Source: Anniella stebbinsi | Lineage: Eukaryota; Chordata; Lepidosauria; Squamata; Anniellidae | Assembly (NCBI GenBank): GCA_029215795.1 | Contig: JARDYH010000003.1 | Span: forward strand, 32,179,001-32,243,000 | Length of the DNA stretch: 64,000 nucleotides | Reading direction: 5' to 3' | Shown: in pieces, positions 42,937 through 54,580 of the stretch | How positions within the stretch are numbered: the first letter of the stretch is position 1 | How the letters are laid out: each line of letters begins with the position of its first letter | Translations under genes and position numbers: made by a program | The notes under the pieces: generated by a model | Seen by the model: only the letters and a program-made list of their open reading frames with translations | Databases searched by the model: none | What the model was told of the DNA's origin: nothing

Positions 42937-43783
42937 TAGGCTGTCCAGATGGCTCGGGATTTCCCGGTCCTAACCGGGAATCCAGGGGCGAACCGACCCA
43001 ACCGGGGGGCGGGGGGGCAAACCGGGGTGGCGGGGGGTCACGCGGCGGTGGCAGCAAGCAAGGAGCGGCGGTAGACCTGGCGGCGGTGGCGGCCGCTTCC
43101 CTCCGCAGCAAGTAAGTGCCCCGCGCCTCACGCTCCTTACCCGCAGGGGCGTCCGCTTCCCTCCGGTGCTCAAATCTACTGAAAAACAGGCTTCGCGGCC
43201 TGTCCCTCAGTAGCGCGCCGGGTGATGACGTCATCACCTGGCGCGATACTGAGAGACAGGCCGTGAAGCCTGTTTCTCAGTAGATTCGAGCACCGGAGGG
43301 AAGCGGGTAAGGAGCGCGAGGCGTGGGGCACGGGGCACTTACCTGCTGGGGCGGCCAGGTCCGCCGCCGCCGCGCCGCCGCCGGGTCTGCTGCTGCGCCG
43401 CCGCCGCCGGGGCCGCTGCCCCGCCACCGCCACCGGGGCCGCCACCGGCTCGTAAGGCCAGCGGCTGCGCGGAAGAGGCGGGGGAGGGCCGATTACGTCA
43501 CTTCCGGATCCGGCCCTCCCCTGCCTCTTCCGCGCAGCCGCTGGCCTTACGAGCCGGCGGGGGACCCGGCGGCGGCGGTGGCAGCACGGCGGCAGCGGCG
43601 GAGGAGGCAGCAGAAGAGAACCTGCCCTGGTAGGTCCGGGCTGATGTTTTTTGGGGGTGGGTGGCTTGGTGGGGGGATTGTTTTGGGTGGGGGGGTGGCT
43701 TGGGGGGTTTGTTTTGGGGGTGGCTTGGTGGGGGGGTTGTTGGGGGGGACCAGGATTTTGGGTTCCAAAATCTGGTCACCCTA
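42937..43783. mobile_element. GC-rich hAT-like element, inserted in another element
   Basis: An 847-bp element that begins TAGGCTGTCCAGA and ends TCTGGTCACCCTA, with a perfect 8-bp duplication GCTTAGGG (42929-42936 and 43784-43791). The duplicated site is itself the TAGGG start of the next element. Inside are a compound hairpin with a GATGACGTCATC centre (43176-43283), a second palindrome of about 46-base arms (about 43448-43560) and a G-run tail (43650-43750). It is strongly CpG-rich. It encodes no transposase; the Gly/Arg/Pro-rich ORFs are compositional. Confidence 0.85.
43650..43750 (+). repeat. G-rich tandem repeat (GGTGGCTTGGTGGGGGG-like)
   Basis: About four irregular units of G-runs separated by 'tggctt' and 'ttgttttg'. 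It has many runs of three or more G and could form G-quadruplexes on the plus strand. Confidence 0.8.
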
Positions 43784-43786
43784 GCT

Positions 43787-45198
43787 TAGGGTGACCACAT
43801 TTTTGAAACCAAAAAGAAGAACAACATGGTCGGCCCCCAAGGGAGCGTCCCCACCAATATGTCTGCCCCCAGGGTGCCCCCAGCACCAAGGGGATGTGCC
43901 TACCTGAACATAACCTTGGTCACATGTCTGATTTTACAGCACACAATTAAGACAAATCTGTTCTACATAACATCTTAATGTTAACATCCAATGTATCTGA
44001 AATTAACTTCACTCACTCCTACTTTTGTAGCTTTTGCTGTACTTTGTTGCTATACTCTGTGTGATACATTCTCCCCTTCCCTCAAATATCTTTTCTGATT
44101 GTATCCTCACTCCGCTTCAAGCTGCTGCTTAACACGGCTTGCTGCTGGCTGGCTGGCTTTTTTATTTTTAAAGTTCAATATATCTTTTTTGAAACTTGTG
44201 TAATTGTCACAAGTTTCTCTACTCTAACATTAGGGTGGGTGTTGTGGGTGGTGGACACTACTTTGCCCATTCACACTTCTCACTTATATGTACATTAGCT
44301 TCTCAAGGCTTGTGCGTTGGCACCACTTTTCACACCCAGACTTTGAACTCCTGTCTACTTCCTGCACAAAGACGTGACTGCTTTGACTGACCTCTCCTTT
44401 CCCACATTTTGATCTGCAGCAGGAAAGGTGCCATGCTCACCCAGCACTTCTTAGCCAAATACTCAATATCCCCTTGATGCCAAGGGCTGAAACTGCTCAA
44501 GGAGCAAGACCCCAAAGAGGAGGTTTGACAACCTGAGTTTGAAGAGTATGGCTTCAGTGTTTTCTTTTTAAATAATTATTTTAAAACCTCAAACATTAAA
44601 AAAATTGCTAAAAATCAACAGATGAACAGATCTACTTGAAACTTGGCATGGCTAAATCTCTACTTAAGAGCTATCATGATGCCCAGTTTCATCTCGTCAT
44701 CTTTAAAAATGATGGTTTTATAAAAAAATTAATTGCAAAACCTCAATTTTTTTTAAAAAATCCTAAAAATCAATGGATGAACAGATATGCTTGAAACTTG
44801 GCAAGACTAAAGCTCTATGTAAGAGCTATCAAAGTGCCAAGTTGCATCTCTTTTTCTTTAAAAATGACATTTTTTAAAAAAATAATAATTTTAAAACCTC
44901 ATTTTTTAAAAAAAATCCTAAAAATCAGTGGATGGATGGATCTGCTTCAAATTTGGCATGGCTAAAGCCCTACCTAAGGGCTATCGTGGTGCCAAGTTTC
45001 TTATCTTTATCTTTAAAAATGACAGGTCTGTAAGCATTTTTGTTAATTCCCATTAACTATACAGTAGAGCTGCCCTTTGGGTGGGGGGAGGATGGGAAAA
45101 ATCTGGATTTTTCTTCAAATTTCATAATCCCCCCCTTCCTGGATTTGTTGCCAAAAATCCTGACATGTCCTGGTTTTTCCTGACATATGGTCACCCTA
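43787..45198. mobile_element. hAT-like element with internal tandem repeats, left end hit by 42937-43783
   Basis: It starts TAGGGTGACCACAT and ends ATATGGTCACCCTA. No flanking duplication was found, so the boundaries rest on the inverted ends only. The middle holds three tandem units (44565-45030). The right end ('gacatgtcctggtttttcctgacatatgg') resembles the ends of 48073-48490. Confidence 0.6.
44565..45030. repeat. Tandem repeat, three units of about 150 bp
   Basis: Each unit contains 'ttttaaaacctca', 'ctaaaaatcaa..gatga', 'cttgaaacttggcatggctaaa', 'aagagctatcatgatgcc' and 'atctttaaaaatgac'. The units start near 44570, 44730 and 44880. Confidence 0.75.
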
Positions 45199-45589
45199 AA
45201 ATTTATGTGGCCATATTGATAGTGCTACATGGGGAAACTTGTAAAACAACAGGACATAAAAGATTCTATAAGTTCCCACAATATGGATGCCTATCTACTT
45301 TTCATGACTGTCTTCATTCAACCGCATGGCTGAATTCCAACTTGCAGAAGCTCGGGGGGGGGGGCATTCCAGTGGTGGGCAGGGTCAAAGCTAAAAGAGG
45401 TGGGTCCAAAAATAGTAGCGTGTTTTACTGTAGAGCGCTTATTGCCAGTAACTAATCCTTAGGAGACACATTTCAACTTTTTAGAATGAGGGAAAGAACT
45501 GCACAAAAGCCAAGAAACTGCTAAATAATTGGTGACTGAGGAAAAGAAGGCATAGCGATGTGGGGACCCCCAGAGGCCCAGATTTAGAG

Positions 45590-45920
45590 CTCCATCAGAC
45601 TAGTGTTTCATTGCACGCTCACAGATTTTCCCAGGTTCCTCTCAAGATATCTGCCTCCTGCATGCCCCCCCAACCCCTCTAGCCTTCTTCACACCACAAA
45701 AAAACCCACCCCAGTAAGTCCGACTCATTTTAAAGAGGGAAGTTGGTGCTATCTCCTGCTGTGTGCAGGAGAAGCAGCACAATCAAAATGGCCCACTGAA
45801 TGGGCCATATGCACATTGTTTACTTCCTCTTTCGAAAGAGGAAGTAATGAGGGACAACCGCACAGGTGGAGAAGCGATGGTAAAGAAACATGATTTCCCC
45901 CCATGTGATGATGCTCTAAG
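45590..45920. mobile_element. MITE with GAGC..CATCAG ends, copy 1
   Basis: The left end 'gagctccatcagactagtg' and the right end 'atgtgatgatgctct' are inverted. The core 'cctgctgtgtgcaggagaagcag' and 'cccactgaatgggc' are small palindromes shared with 50693-51060. Confidence 0.6.
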
Positions 45921-48072
45921 ACCACCGGGGGGTGGGGGTGGATTTGACCCCCAGGGCTGTGGTTCTACACCCCTGCAATATAGGAACAAAAACACTCCAC
46001 TTGCCTTCTGTCATTTAGAAGAACGTTACAATAGTTTGAGGTAGCGGTGGCGATGGGGTTTGACAAAAACAAATCTGGCCTATTTCTGTTTAAAAAGCAA
46101 AAACAAAACACATACCTTAATTTTCTCTCTCTAAAGAGACATTTTGTACATCACACAATTCCTACAGGAAAGCACTTCTATTTGTGGTGTCCAATGGTGA
46201 GTGCCATTGCTTAGGTAGGCAAAATAGGGCTGCCCACACAAAAGAGGGAGGTATCAGTGGGCTTGGGGAACCCCCACATTTTGCAGAATTATAAACAAGA
46301 AATCTTGGGGGGGGGGAATCCATAGGGGAGAAAAACAAAGAGCTTCTCTACACCAAGGGAAAATCCTTCTGCATTACCATGCCTTTGTCTTTCTGGGTTC
46401 ACGATGGGGACAATATATATATGCTTTTCCTCTCTCTCTCTCTCCTCCCTATGTTTTTTCATGTTCCAAATGATGTATTGATATGGCCAGCAGATGGCAC
46501 TACAGGACATTGAGGAATTATTGAATTACATATTCTTTCATGGTGTTTTTTGGTGCTTTTTTTTTTATTACTGCATTTCCGTCGATTTATAAAATTGCAG
46601 AACAAACCAAAAGTACGATGAAAGAGGCACCGGATATTGATAACGTTGTGAAAAGGACCCACAGTCTTCCATGAACGTACAAATCATGAGTACACAATAA
46701 ATGCCTTGTGTAAAAAGCCTCAAAAAGCCTAATAAACACTGAGCATGTTCATTGGGCACAGAATGCTGACTGAATGTCCAGTTCCCCCACCAGGTGGGAG
46801 GGGGGATGGAAAAGAGAATCTGAAACCCTGAAGTACTTCACCCTGTAGTTCTCATGTGTAATAATCTGATCTTCAGCCCATTGGTAGAAACATAAAAAAA
46901 TGAACTAAATAGCCCAGTATTCTGCAACCACAAACCTTGATGATGCTTGCTAGATTTTCTCACCAGGTAGCCAGACCAGCTGAGCACTCTCATGTATGTG
47001 GCTGCGGCACTTCTGGAAGGGGGGTCATTTGCTTCAATGACCATTGCTAGTGGCAAACGGCATCAAGTTCAGGTTAGTAATGCCTCTTTTATTAGGCACT
47101 CATTTTTATCAGTTAAAAATCTAAGCAAGTATGGCACAAATTGCAAGTATCATGGTTTCAGTCCCAGATTGCCTAAGCTACTATCTGTATTTACTAGTAT
47201 AAATCAGATAAAACCTAGCCTCCCCTCTTCGAGAAGATATATGGTTTACATGGCTGGTAAAAAGAAGCACTCTGGCCCTGCTCCAATTTCCCTTTAAGCT
47301 CCCAAGAGACATTCAGAGCCATCAAGTGTACGTGTGTGTCTGGTGCAATCTATAAACACTGAAGCTTCAGCAAAGAAGGGCGTTGCGAGAACAGTCAGAA
47401 GAGGTGAGTGGATGTAGCAACTTTTGAAGCCAGAAAGACATTCATGGGTCACTGGAGAATGCTGCCTCCCCCTGGCCATTAATAAGACAAGTTGATCCAA
47501 TCTATCAGCTTCTCTACACATATGAAAAATCCTAGACCTTTACTGGGGTTTCCGTCCTCTGTTGTCTTTCTACCTTCACACATGCTCCTTTACATGCGAC
47601 CACACAATTTTGAATTGAAAATTTCCCTTCTCAAAAAGGGTGCATTATGTTTAATGAGACATCGCCATCTAATGCAAGAATGATAGCACAATGCTGACTT
47701 TATACACTGGAGAGATCCTGCGATATATTAAGTACCACATTATCTCCAATATTTTAAAAAGCAAGATTACGGGGACAGCACAGGAAATGTCCTGGACATT
47801 TATGATGTCGTGCAATGGACTTGCAAACATCCGTGAATGGCCAATCCCGAGCATGCAATAAATTGCTTGTTTAAAGAAGCTCTTTGGCAAGCAAAGGTAA
47901 GTGGGAGGGGTGGTGGGGAGAGAAGAAGACCACTACGTGGGACAGCTGGTTTTGGCTCATATCATAGAGAAGATGCACTGTGATGAGTCTCCAGATGATT
48001 CCAAGCATGATTTGTTCACAGCAGCAAGGGAGCCAACTGTCTCTTGGTCTCTCAGAGGAAAAGGTTTATGTC
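45921..48072. other. Intergenic DNA, anonymous
   Basis: No exons are recognised. It has a short (TC)n tract near 46430-46443 and relatives of the 'gcaataaattgctt' repeat near 46600-46720 and 47740-47885. The rest shows nothing identifiable. Confidence 0.55.
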
Positions 48073-48490
48073 TAGGGTGACCAACTGTCAGGATTTCCCC
48101 GGATTTGTCCTGGTTTTTGTTCTATTCTGGGTGTCAGGGGGGATTTTCTGTAATTTTCTATAATGTCCTGCAAAGACACACTTTCCCTTTAAAGGCTGCA
48201 TTAGCATGGTGGGAGGGAATGACACACCTTCTGGAGGTGGGTCATTTCCCTCGCACTGCTCCAATCAGGGCCTGAAAGGGGAAAGCGTGTCATTCCCAGA
48301 CATTATAGAAAAGGCCCTGATTGGAGCAGTGGAGGGTGGGAATTACACACTTTCCCCTCCTCCACTCCATTTCGGGCCTTTAAGGTGGTGGGGGTGAATG
48401 ACATGCATCCCAGAGGCCCCTGAAAGCTGCTTTCCCACCCCCACCCCACTGGGTGTCCTCTTTTTTAGTTTCCCAAATGTGGTCACCCTA
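48073..48490. mobile_element. 418-bp hAT-like element
   Basis: It begins TAGGGTGACCAACTG and ends AATGTGGTCACCCTA, with a perfect 8-bp duplication TTTATGTC (48065-48072 and 48491-48498). Inner inverted segments ('gctccaatcagggcc' and its complement) make a second hairpin. It encodes no transposase. Confidence 0.9.
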
Positions 48491-50692
48491 TTTATGTCTG
48501 CCTTCTGATACAGCACATATTGAGAAACTGGCAGCGCTACAAGGGGTAGAAGAGCATAGATACATCCCTAAATCTCTCTCAGTATTTTTCCAGCTCGTCA
48601 TAACTTCCAGTGTGTTTTCTATACATCCTCAATAACTCTGGCTTCTGCATCCATTTTGGAAAAGAAGAGGAAAATGCTCTACTACTGTGTTTAGGAATAA
48701 AGCAGCTTCTCTAGTCTTTACACTTCACTATATTGATACAGCCGTATAATACGGCAACGCCAGTGTCGGGATTGAACTGGTAACCCGCGACACTACGGTA
48801 AAAGACAGCAAGCATTATAGCAATGTCATTGCACCATACACACCGGTGTAAGCTTTAACTATTTTGGAGACATCGAAATACAAAGGAGGAAGTTCCTTTC
48901 ACAAGACATTGAATCACCCTTAGGCTTCAAAGGTTCATATTTTAGTGTTCAACTCTGTAAGGAGCTGCACCTCCCCATCTCCATCAGAGCTCATCAATTC
49001 CAAATGGATCACAAAGGCCTGACCGGTATCCTGAAGTGGGTGCAAATCTGAATCTGTTGGAGGTGGGGTGGGTGTGTATCACACATGCACATGGAAGCAG
49101 GGCCATGCAGAGTGGGGCCAGTTGGCCCGGGGGCCACGATTTTGAGGGGGCACTCCGATGTGGAGGTCCCCCCTAACTTACGCTACTGCTTCTGTAGTGT
49201 AAGCGGCCCATCGAGAAGCGAGGAGCCCGCCTTGCGGAAACAGTGCAGAAGCTGTCCATTGTGAATACCACGGTCAGACTACAAGTTCCAGAGGGCCATG
49301 CCGCATGCGGGGCGGGGATATATGTGCCTAAGTTGTGATGGTTGCCCTTCCCGCATCTCTTTCCTCAATCTTCTCCATGGCATATAACCTCTGGAGCGGA
49401 GGGTGAGGTAATGATGATGATAGTTATTAATAATAATGATGATACCGTGAGGGTGATGATGATGTTAATGTTTGATAATGATGAAGGACTGTTCTATTGT
49501 TGTTGCTTCTATTTGTACAGCAACTAAAAATAAATGTTAATTTCTGATTCAACATTGAGGTGTTGTAGAACAGGTTTAATATGAAGGTGTTATGTAGAAC
49601 AGATATGTTGGTGGGCATTAAAAAAAATAAAAAATACTTGAGCAGTTTGAAATGGGGGGGGCACACACTTCCCATCTGGCCTGGACATATTACCAGCTCT
49701 GCATGGCCCTGCATGGAAGCCTGCTTTTGCTAGCAGACGTCCCTTTCCTGAGTTAAGGCTCTGTGCAACATAACCCTGCACTCCAGACTGTGTTTAGTTT
49801 CCTGAACAAAGTCACAAAACAATGCACTTTCTGATTTGCTTCTTCAGGGTGGCATGTTAAGCCTCACAACCCCTTGCTGAAGTAAGCTAGTCTCATAGAT
49901 TTGGACTTCCAGAGATTTCTCAGCTAAAGATTCTATTTGGGTCAGAGGATAGAGCACTGGACTTAATCTAAGGAGATCAGAGTTCAAATTCCCACTCACA
50001 TGATTGGGGACTGTCTCTTTTACTCTCTCTCTCAGCCTAACCTAGGCTCACAGGGTTGTTGTGACGATAAAGAGTGGAGGGAGAGAGGTCATATACATCA
50101 GGGGTGGGCAGAAGGTAGACCTGGATCTACTGGTAGGTCCCTAGTGGATTTGCGGTAGATCAGCAAGGATTTCTGATTCCACTTGTTTAACAATAGCAGC
50201 CAAAAACCCCACCTCCCACCCTAAATTATACAGCTGAAATGAAGAACATTTGGCAGTAACCAGGAGGGGATTTTTGTGTGTAAGGACTGTGAGCTCAGTT
50301 CAGTTCTAGTACTCAGAACAAACCCACGGGGCTCCTAATTCTTTAATTCCAAGCGTGTGTCTTTTGCATCAGCCCCCATTTGGGGTATTGTGGGGTTCTA
50401 GTAAAAAAACAAAGATCTTGCAAGCATGAAATTTGCATACTTCTGACATACACCTCCCTAAATTCCTTGGAGAAAAGACAGAATAAAAACATAAATAAAT
50501 ATTTGAACCTGCGTTTCCCACATCCCAGCCCATTGCACTTGCTAAATAAGAACAATGAAATTGCTGACAAATATTTGCTCCTTTGCCACTTGACGAACAG
50601 CAGCTTAAAAACAAATTCAGCAACAAAAACTGGTCCCGCAAATTAATGGTTCTCCTAGCCCAGAACTATTAACTGAAGAAGCACATTCTGGG

Positions 50693-51060
50693 TGTCATCA
50701 GGCAAGTGTTTTGCCACATGCTCATCACTGCCCACTCTTGGTTGTTCGAGTATTAGTTTGATGACGCCGTCTGCCTCCTCTGCATCTCCCACCCCTTCTG
50801 ATCTTTTTTCTGCGACAAAATAGATCCTGGTAAATCCGACTTAATTTTTTTTAAGTGAAACTTGCCGCCATTTCCTGCCGCCATTTCCTGCTGTGTGCAG
50901 GAAAAGCAACGCAATAAAAACGCCCACTGAATGGGCTACGTAGTCATTGCTGCTTTCTCTTTCTTCCTCCGTGTAAAGAAATTGTTGTTATTGTGGGACA
51001 GCAGAAGGTCATAGCAATGGTAGGGAAATGCAATCCCCCCCCCCATCTGATGACGCTCTC
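50693..51060. mobile_element. MITE with GTCATCAG ends, copy 2
   Basis: It starts 'gggtgtcatcaggcaagtg' and ends 'catctgatgacgctct', an inverted pair. 'ctgctgtgtgcaggaaaagca' and 'cccactgaatgggc' match 45590-45920. Confidence 0.62.
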
Positions 51061-52238
51061 TATCTGCATCTAAATCAGCCACCAGATGGCACTGCTACAA
51101 AGCTCTGTGCACATATGATGGGCTGATATTTCTGGTAACGGCAAGATCTGTACTGCTTTCAGAGCAGTTTCCAGTAGTGCAATTTGCTGTTGCTCTCAGT
51201 GTATTATGCTGTCTGCTTGGGGGAAAATGCTAATGTTTCAGTGACTAATACTTTATAACTGAAATCATCTTCTACCTGTTCACCTCAAAGCACTTTGTGA
51301 ATATAAATGCATTAACCTTCAACACCTGTTTGCAAGAAGTTAATTTCCTCATCTTCCAGTTACAGGCACGGGAGCACAGGAAATGACTCCCTAAGCCTTT
51401 TCAGGGCATTAGTAGGCTGTTAGGAAAACCTCTTGAGAATGGTTGATCTCAACACGCTGTGTAGTCATTGCAAAGAGCTGAGGTGGATTCACATGACAGT
51501 TTGATATACACAGGCTGCTTATCAACTCGTCAAATGGAAATTTAAACAAATGTGGAGCCGGCTATTTGTCTCATCCTGCCATGCGACGGGACGAGGATTG
51601 CCAGAGTCCTGCCACCCTATATTTTAATTCTGATAGGGGGTGATTGCCAGACATGATTATATGAAGTCCCCTCATACCGATATAGACCCATTGGTCTGTC
51701 TTAAGTAATATCTACCCTGAGTGGTTAGCAGTACTCCAAGGGCTCAAGGCAGAGAGAGGCCTCTCGCAACCCTAACCCAACCCAGCAACGTGAGAACAGC
51801 AGTTGCTGGGAACTGGGCCTGGACCTGGTTTTAAAGCACGTGCTTTACTGTTTGAGGTGTGGCTCTCCACCACTTGTTCTCCCCTTAGTTGCAACCACCA
51901 TGCCACACGGAGCATCATCTTAATCTCTTGTGATGATGGGATTTGAGAAACCTCCTGAAAACAAATCTAGCATTTCTGATTCAATGGTGCATAGTGTCAG
52001 AAATGACAGCCCAGGAGTTGTTGTTAATGATGAATGACTATTTCTGATGAGAAGCACAGGAGATAGGTTTCAAGAGTTGCCAAACAACAGTACCAAATGC
52101 CAGATCAAAGACCGATGGGATACAAAAAAGGGAATTTGGCTCATCAAAGCAGAGATAATCTAGCGAAACACTGAACAGAAGCCAGTCTACAACTCAACAT
52201 AGCAATAGAAGCCCTTTCATGTGTTATACATGTGAAGA

Positions 52239-52255
52239 CCGGGGGGGGGGGGGGG
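52239..52255. repeat. Poly-G run
   Basis: About 16 consecutive G residues after 'gaagacc'. Confidence 0.85.
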
Positions 52256-53164
52256 CAGGGGGAGGCTAGACTAGCTGCCAACAACAGGTGCCTGAAGTGA
52301 GCAATGCAATCGGTGCCTTAACCCCCCAAACCCCAACAGCAGATCTAGGCGGAGGATTTTGGTAAACTGGGAACATTTTGCCGCTATTTTCCGTTTAATG
52401 AAGAGGCAACCCAACCCAAACACATCTTCAGGAGCAGAAATAGTATCACTTATAACGGAACATGCCCAAAATTGTTTAAAAAACAACAACTAAGTACTAT
52501 ATCAGAACATAAGCTCTTATAAAAACAACAAAGAAGACAGGCCACAGCCTTGAAAGAAGGGTCCCGATTGCATCCTCGGAGCGACATGGCCAACAAGGTG
52601 CCACCAGCCCTCTGAAAGCAAGCAGAAGGGGCCTCTCTCGGGGGCCCTCTTACTCCCTACCTCCAACTGGGAGCAGCAGCAGAGCAGGAGGATATCCCAT
52701 GTTGCCCGACTTATACCTACCACCCCTAGTTGGTCCCTTGCTCACCTCCACAGCCTCGGTCACATTCCCTCTGCATGCATACAGGAATAGAAATACTGAC
52801 ACTTTTGTTATTTTATTTGAATTTTTCCCTTGAATTTGGTGTTCCACTTAACTTGACGCCTAGTTTGGCCCTGGTGAAAAAGGCGGCATATGATTAATGG
52901 GAAGCAAGAGTGGCACCACAGGCCCACCCCTGATGTCATTTGCCTGCCTCTCAGACCTACCCTGAAAATCTAAATGAATAGCTCTACATACACAGGTTCA
53001 TGAACTGGACATCCTTCTACCCATCAGACAGCCACAGTCAATATGTGAACATTGGTAAACAGGGAGGCATGCAATGTTGAGGAGCAAGGCCAACAGCACA
53101 GCCCCTTCTCCTTAATTTTGTGAAGTGGGATAGAGTCTCCTTCAAATCCCGGGAGCATCATTTA

Positions 53165-53435
53165 TTTGTCACACAGAGGAGGGCCAAGATCACTTCTTGA
53201 TCATCCCAGAGTGCAGGACACGGAATAATGGGCTCAAGTTACAGGAAGCCAGATTCCGGCTGGACATCAGGAAAAACTTCCTGACAGTTAAAGCAGTACG
53301 ACAATGGAACCAATTACCTAGGGAGGTCGTATTCAAGATAAAGCTGGACAGCCATCTGTCAGGTAAGCTATAAGGATTCCTTCATTGAGCAGAGGATTGG
53401 ACTCGATGGCCTTATAGGCCCCTTCCAACTCTAAT
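53165..53435 (+). mobile_element. CR1 LINE 3' end
   Basis: The bases 'ggctggacatcaggaaaaac', 'ttcctgacagttaaagcagt', 'ggaaccaattacctaggga', 'ggacagccatctgtcagg' and 'gattggactcgatggcctt' are the characteristic ORF2 end and 3' UTR of CR1. It is in forward orientation and truncated at the left. It is the clearest CR1 in the window. Confidence 0.9.
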
Positions 53436-53479
53436 CTTGAACATTTACATGACACAAACACTCAGAAACAAAAACTGCC

Positions 53480-54016
53480 TAGGACTTGAGATCAACCACA
53501 GAAGCTCTATTTGCAGACCCACCAGTAAGTACAACAGCCAAGTTGGCGGGAACAGGAGACAAGGCCTTTTCAGTGGTAACCCTTCATCTATGGAACTCCT
53601 TCCCCCAAGAGATATGTTTAACTCTCCCTGTTTTCTTTTAGGTGGGCTCTAAAGGCATATTTATTTCTGCCTTGGTTGGGAAATGGGGCTAATTTGTTAT
53701 CGTACTTGCTCGGAGGATGGCAACGAGAGGGACTTTTCAGTGGTGCCCCCCAATTGTTGAACAATCTCCCTCTCGAGGCCTGCCTGGTGCCAACATTGTT
53801 ATCTTTTCGGTGCCAGGTCATGACTTTTCTCCCAGGCATTTAACAGTGTATGTTGAGTTTTTTTTTTTTTTTTTTACCTAGAATAGTTGTTTTAAATGAA
53901 TATAGTATTTGTAATCTGTTTTTATGCGGTTTAAATTTTGTATATTGGTTTTTAATGTTCAATGTTTTTAATCTTTGTAAATCGCCTCGAGAGCTTTGGC
54001 TATGGGGCGGTATATA

Positions 54017-54058
<42 letters not shown>

Positions 54059-54060
54059 TT
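53480..54060 (+). mobile_element. L2-like LINE remnants with (AAT)n tail
   Basis: Two overlapping coding relics ('cttttcagtggtaacccttc...tggaactccttccc' and 'cttttcagtggtgccccccaattg') precede a 3' UTR. It ends 'aatcgcctcgagagctttgg', then 'ggggcggtatataaat' and an (AAT)n microsatellite (54019-54058). The relic appears twice, so one element lies beside another or is partly duplicated. Confidence 0.78.
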
Positions 54061-54554
54061 TGGGAGTACTTTTTGAATTTGTGATGTATTGCTGATTGTT
54101 ATGTGTTTAGTGCTGCTCTTTTAGTCTTTAGATTAATTTTAGGGGGGAAATAAATTATGTTATTTTGATAATTGATAATATTCATATTCTTTTATTGTAT
54201 TGTTTTTGTTTTAAGATTTTTTATTGTAAACTGCTTTGGGAAGGCCTCAAGCATACAAACCTCTTAAATAAAATTAATAAATCTTACAGAATTCCAATGG
54301 TTTGCAAGCAGGCTCATTACATACATCATAGCCTTAGTTCATTCTGATTCTACAATCTCACATTTTATTCTCTTGTGTAATATAAACTTTGCCCGTTTTT
54401 CCCCCATGCTTAGTTTCTCTAAGCTTCATACTTTTCTTAAAGGGGTCAGATTTGTTCTCCAGATCAAAGCTGAAATGCTGCTTGTAAAGGGAAACAAGGA
54501 ATGGGGACTCACAAGACATTTATTTAGAGAGGCTTGGAATACAAACACTGAATG
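54061..54554. other. Intergenic DNA 3' of RBFOX2
   Basis: AT-rich sequence with an L2-like fragment ('ttttattgtaaactgctttggg', 54210-54280). No gene is recognised. Confidence 0.5.
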
Positions 54555-54574
54555 CAGGAGTGGTGTTTCTCTCT

Positions 54575-54580
54575 TTTATT
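54575..54580 (-). terminator. RBFOX2: Candidate RBFOX2 poly(A) signal
   Basis: TTTATT on the plus strand is AATAAA on the gene's strand. A second one lies at 54519-54524. Beyond them LINE-derived sequence resumes. Confidence 0.4.

Larger units (their letters stand above)
48499..53160. other. Intergenic DNA between APOL cluster and RBFOX2
   Basis: No gene is recognised. It includes one MITE (50693-51060), a GAT/AAT-rich patch near 49400-49470, a G run at 52239-52255 and otherwise anonymous sequence with short unrelated ORFs. Confidence 0.55.

Noticed and set aside
42731..43784. Several Gly/Pro/Arg-rich open frames on both strands
   Set aside because: They follow the GC-rich palindromes and G-runs of the hAT-like element. 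Frames on opposite strands mirror each other.
48745..48850. tRNA-like segment on the minus strand ('gggttaccagttcaatccc')
   Set aside because: It resembles a T-arm/B-box, but the loop is too long, no acceptor stem closes, and no A-box is clear. At most it is a degenerate tRNA-derived repeat.
40600..53000. A possible fourth APOL copy or pseudogene
   Set aside because: I searched for the conserved 'IDKxHK', 'LAPVTAG' and 'GTTLAM.KGAR' words in all frames shown and found none outside genes A, B and C.
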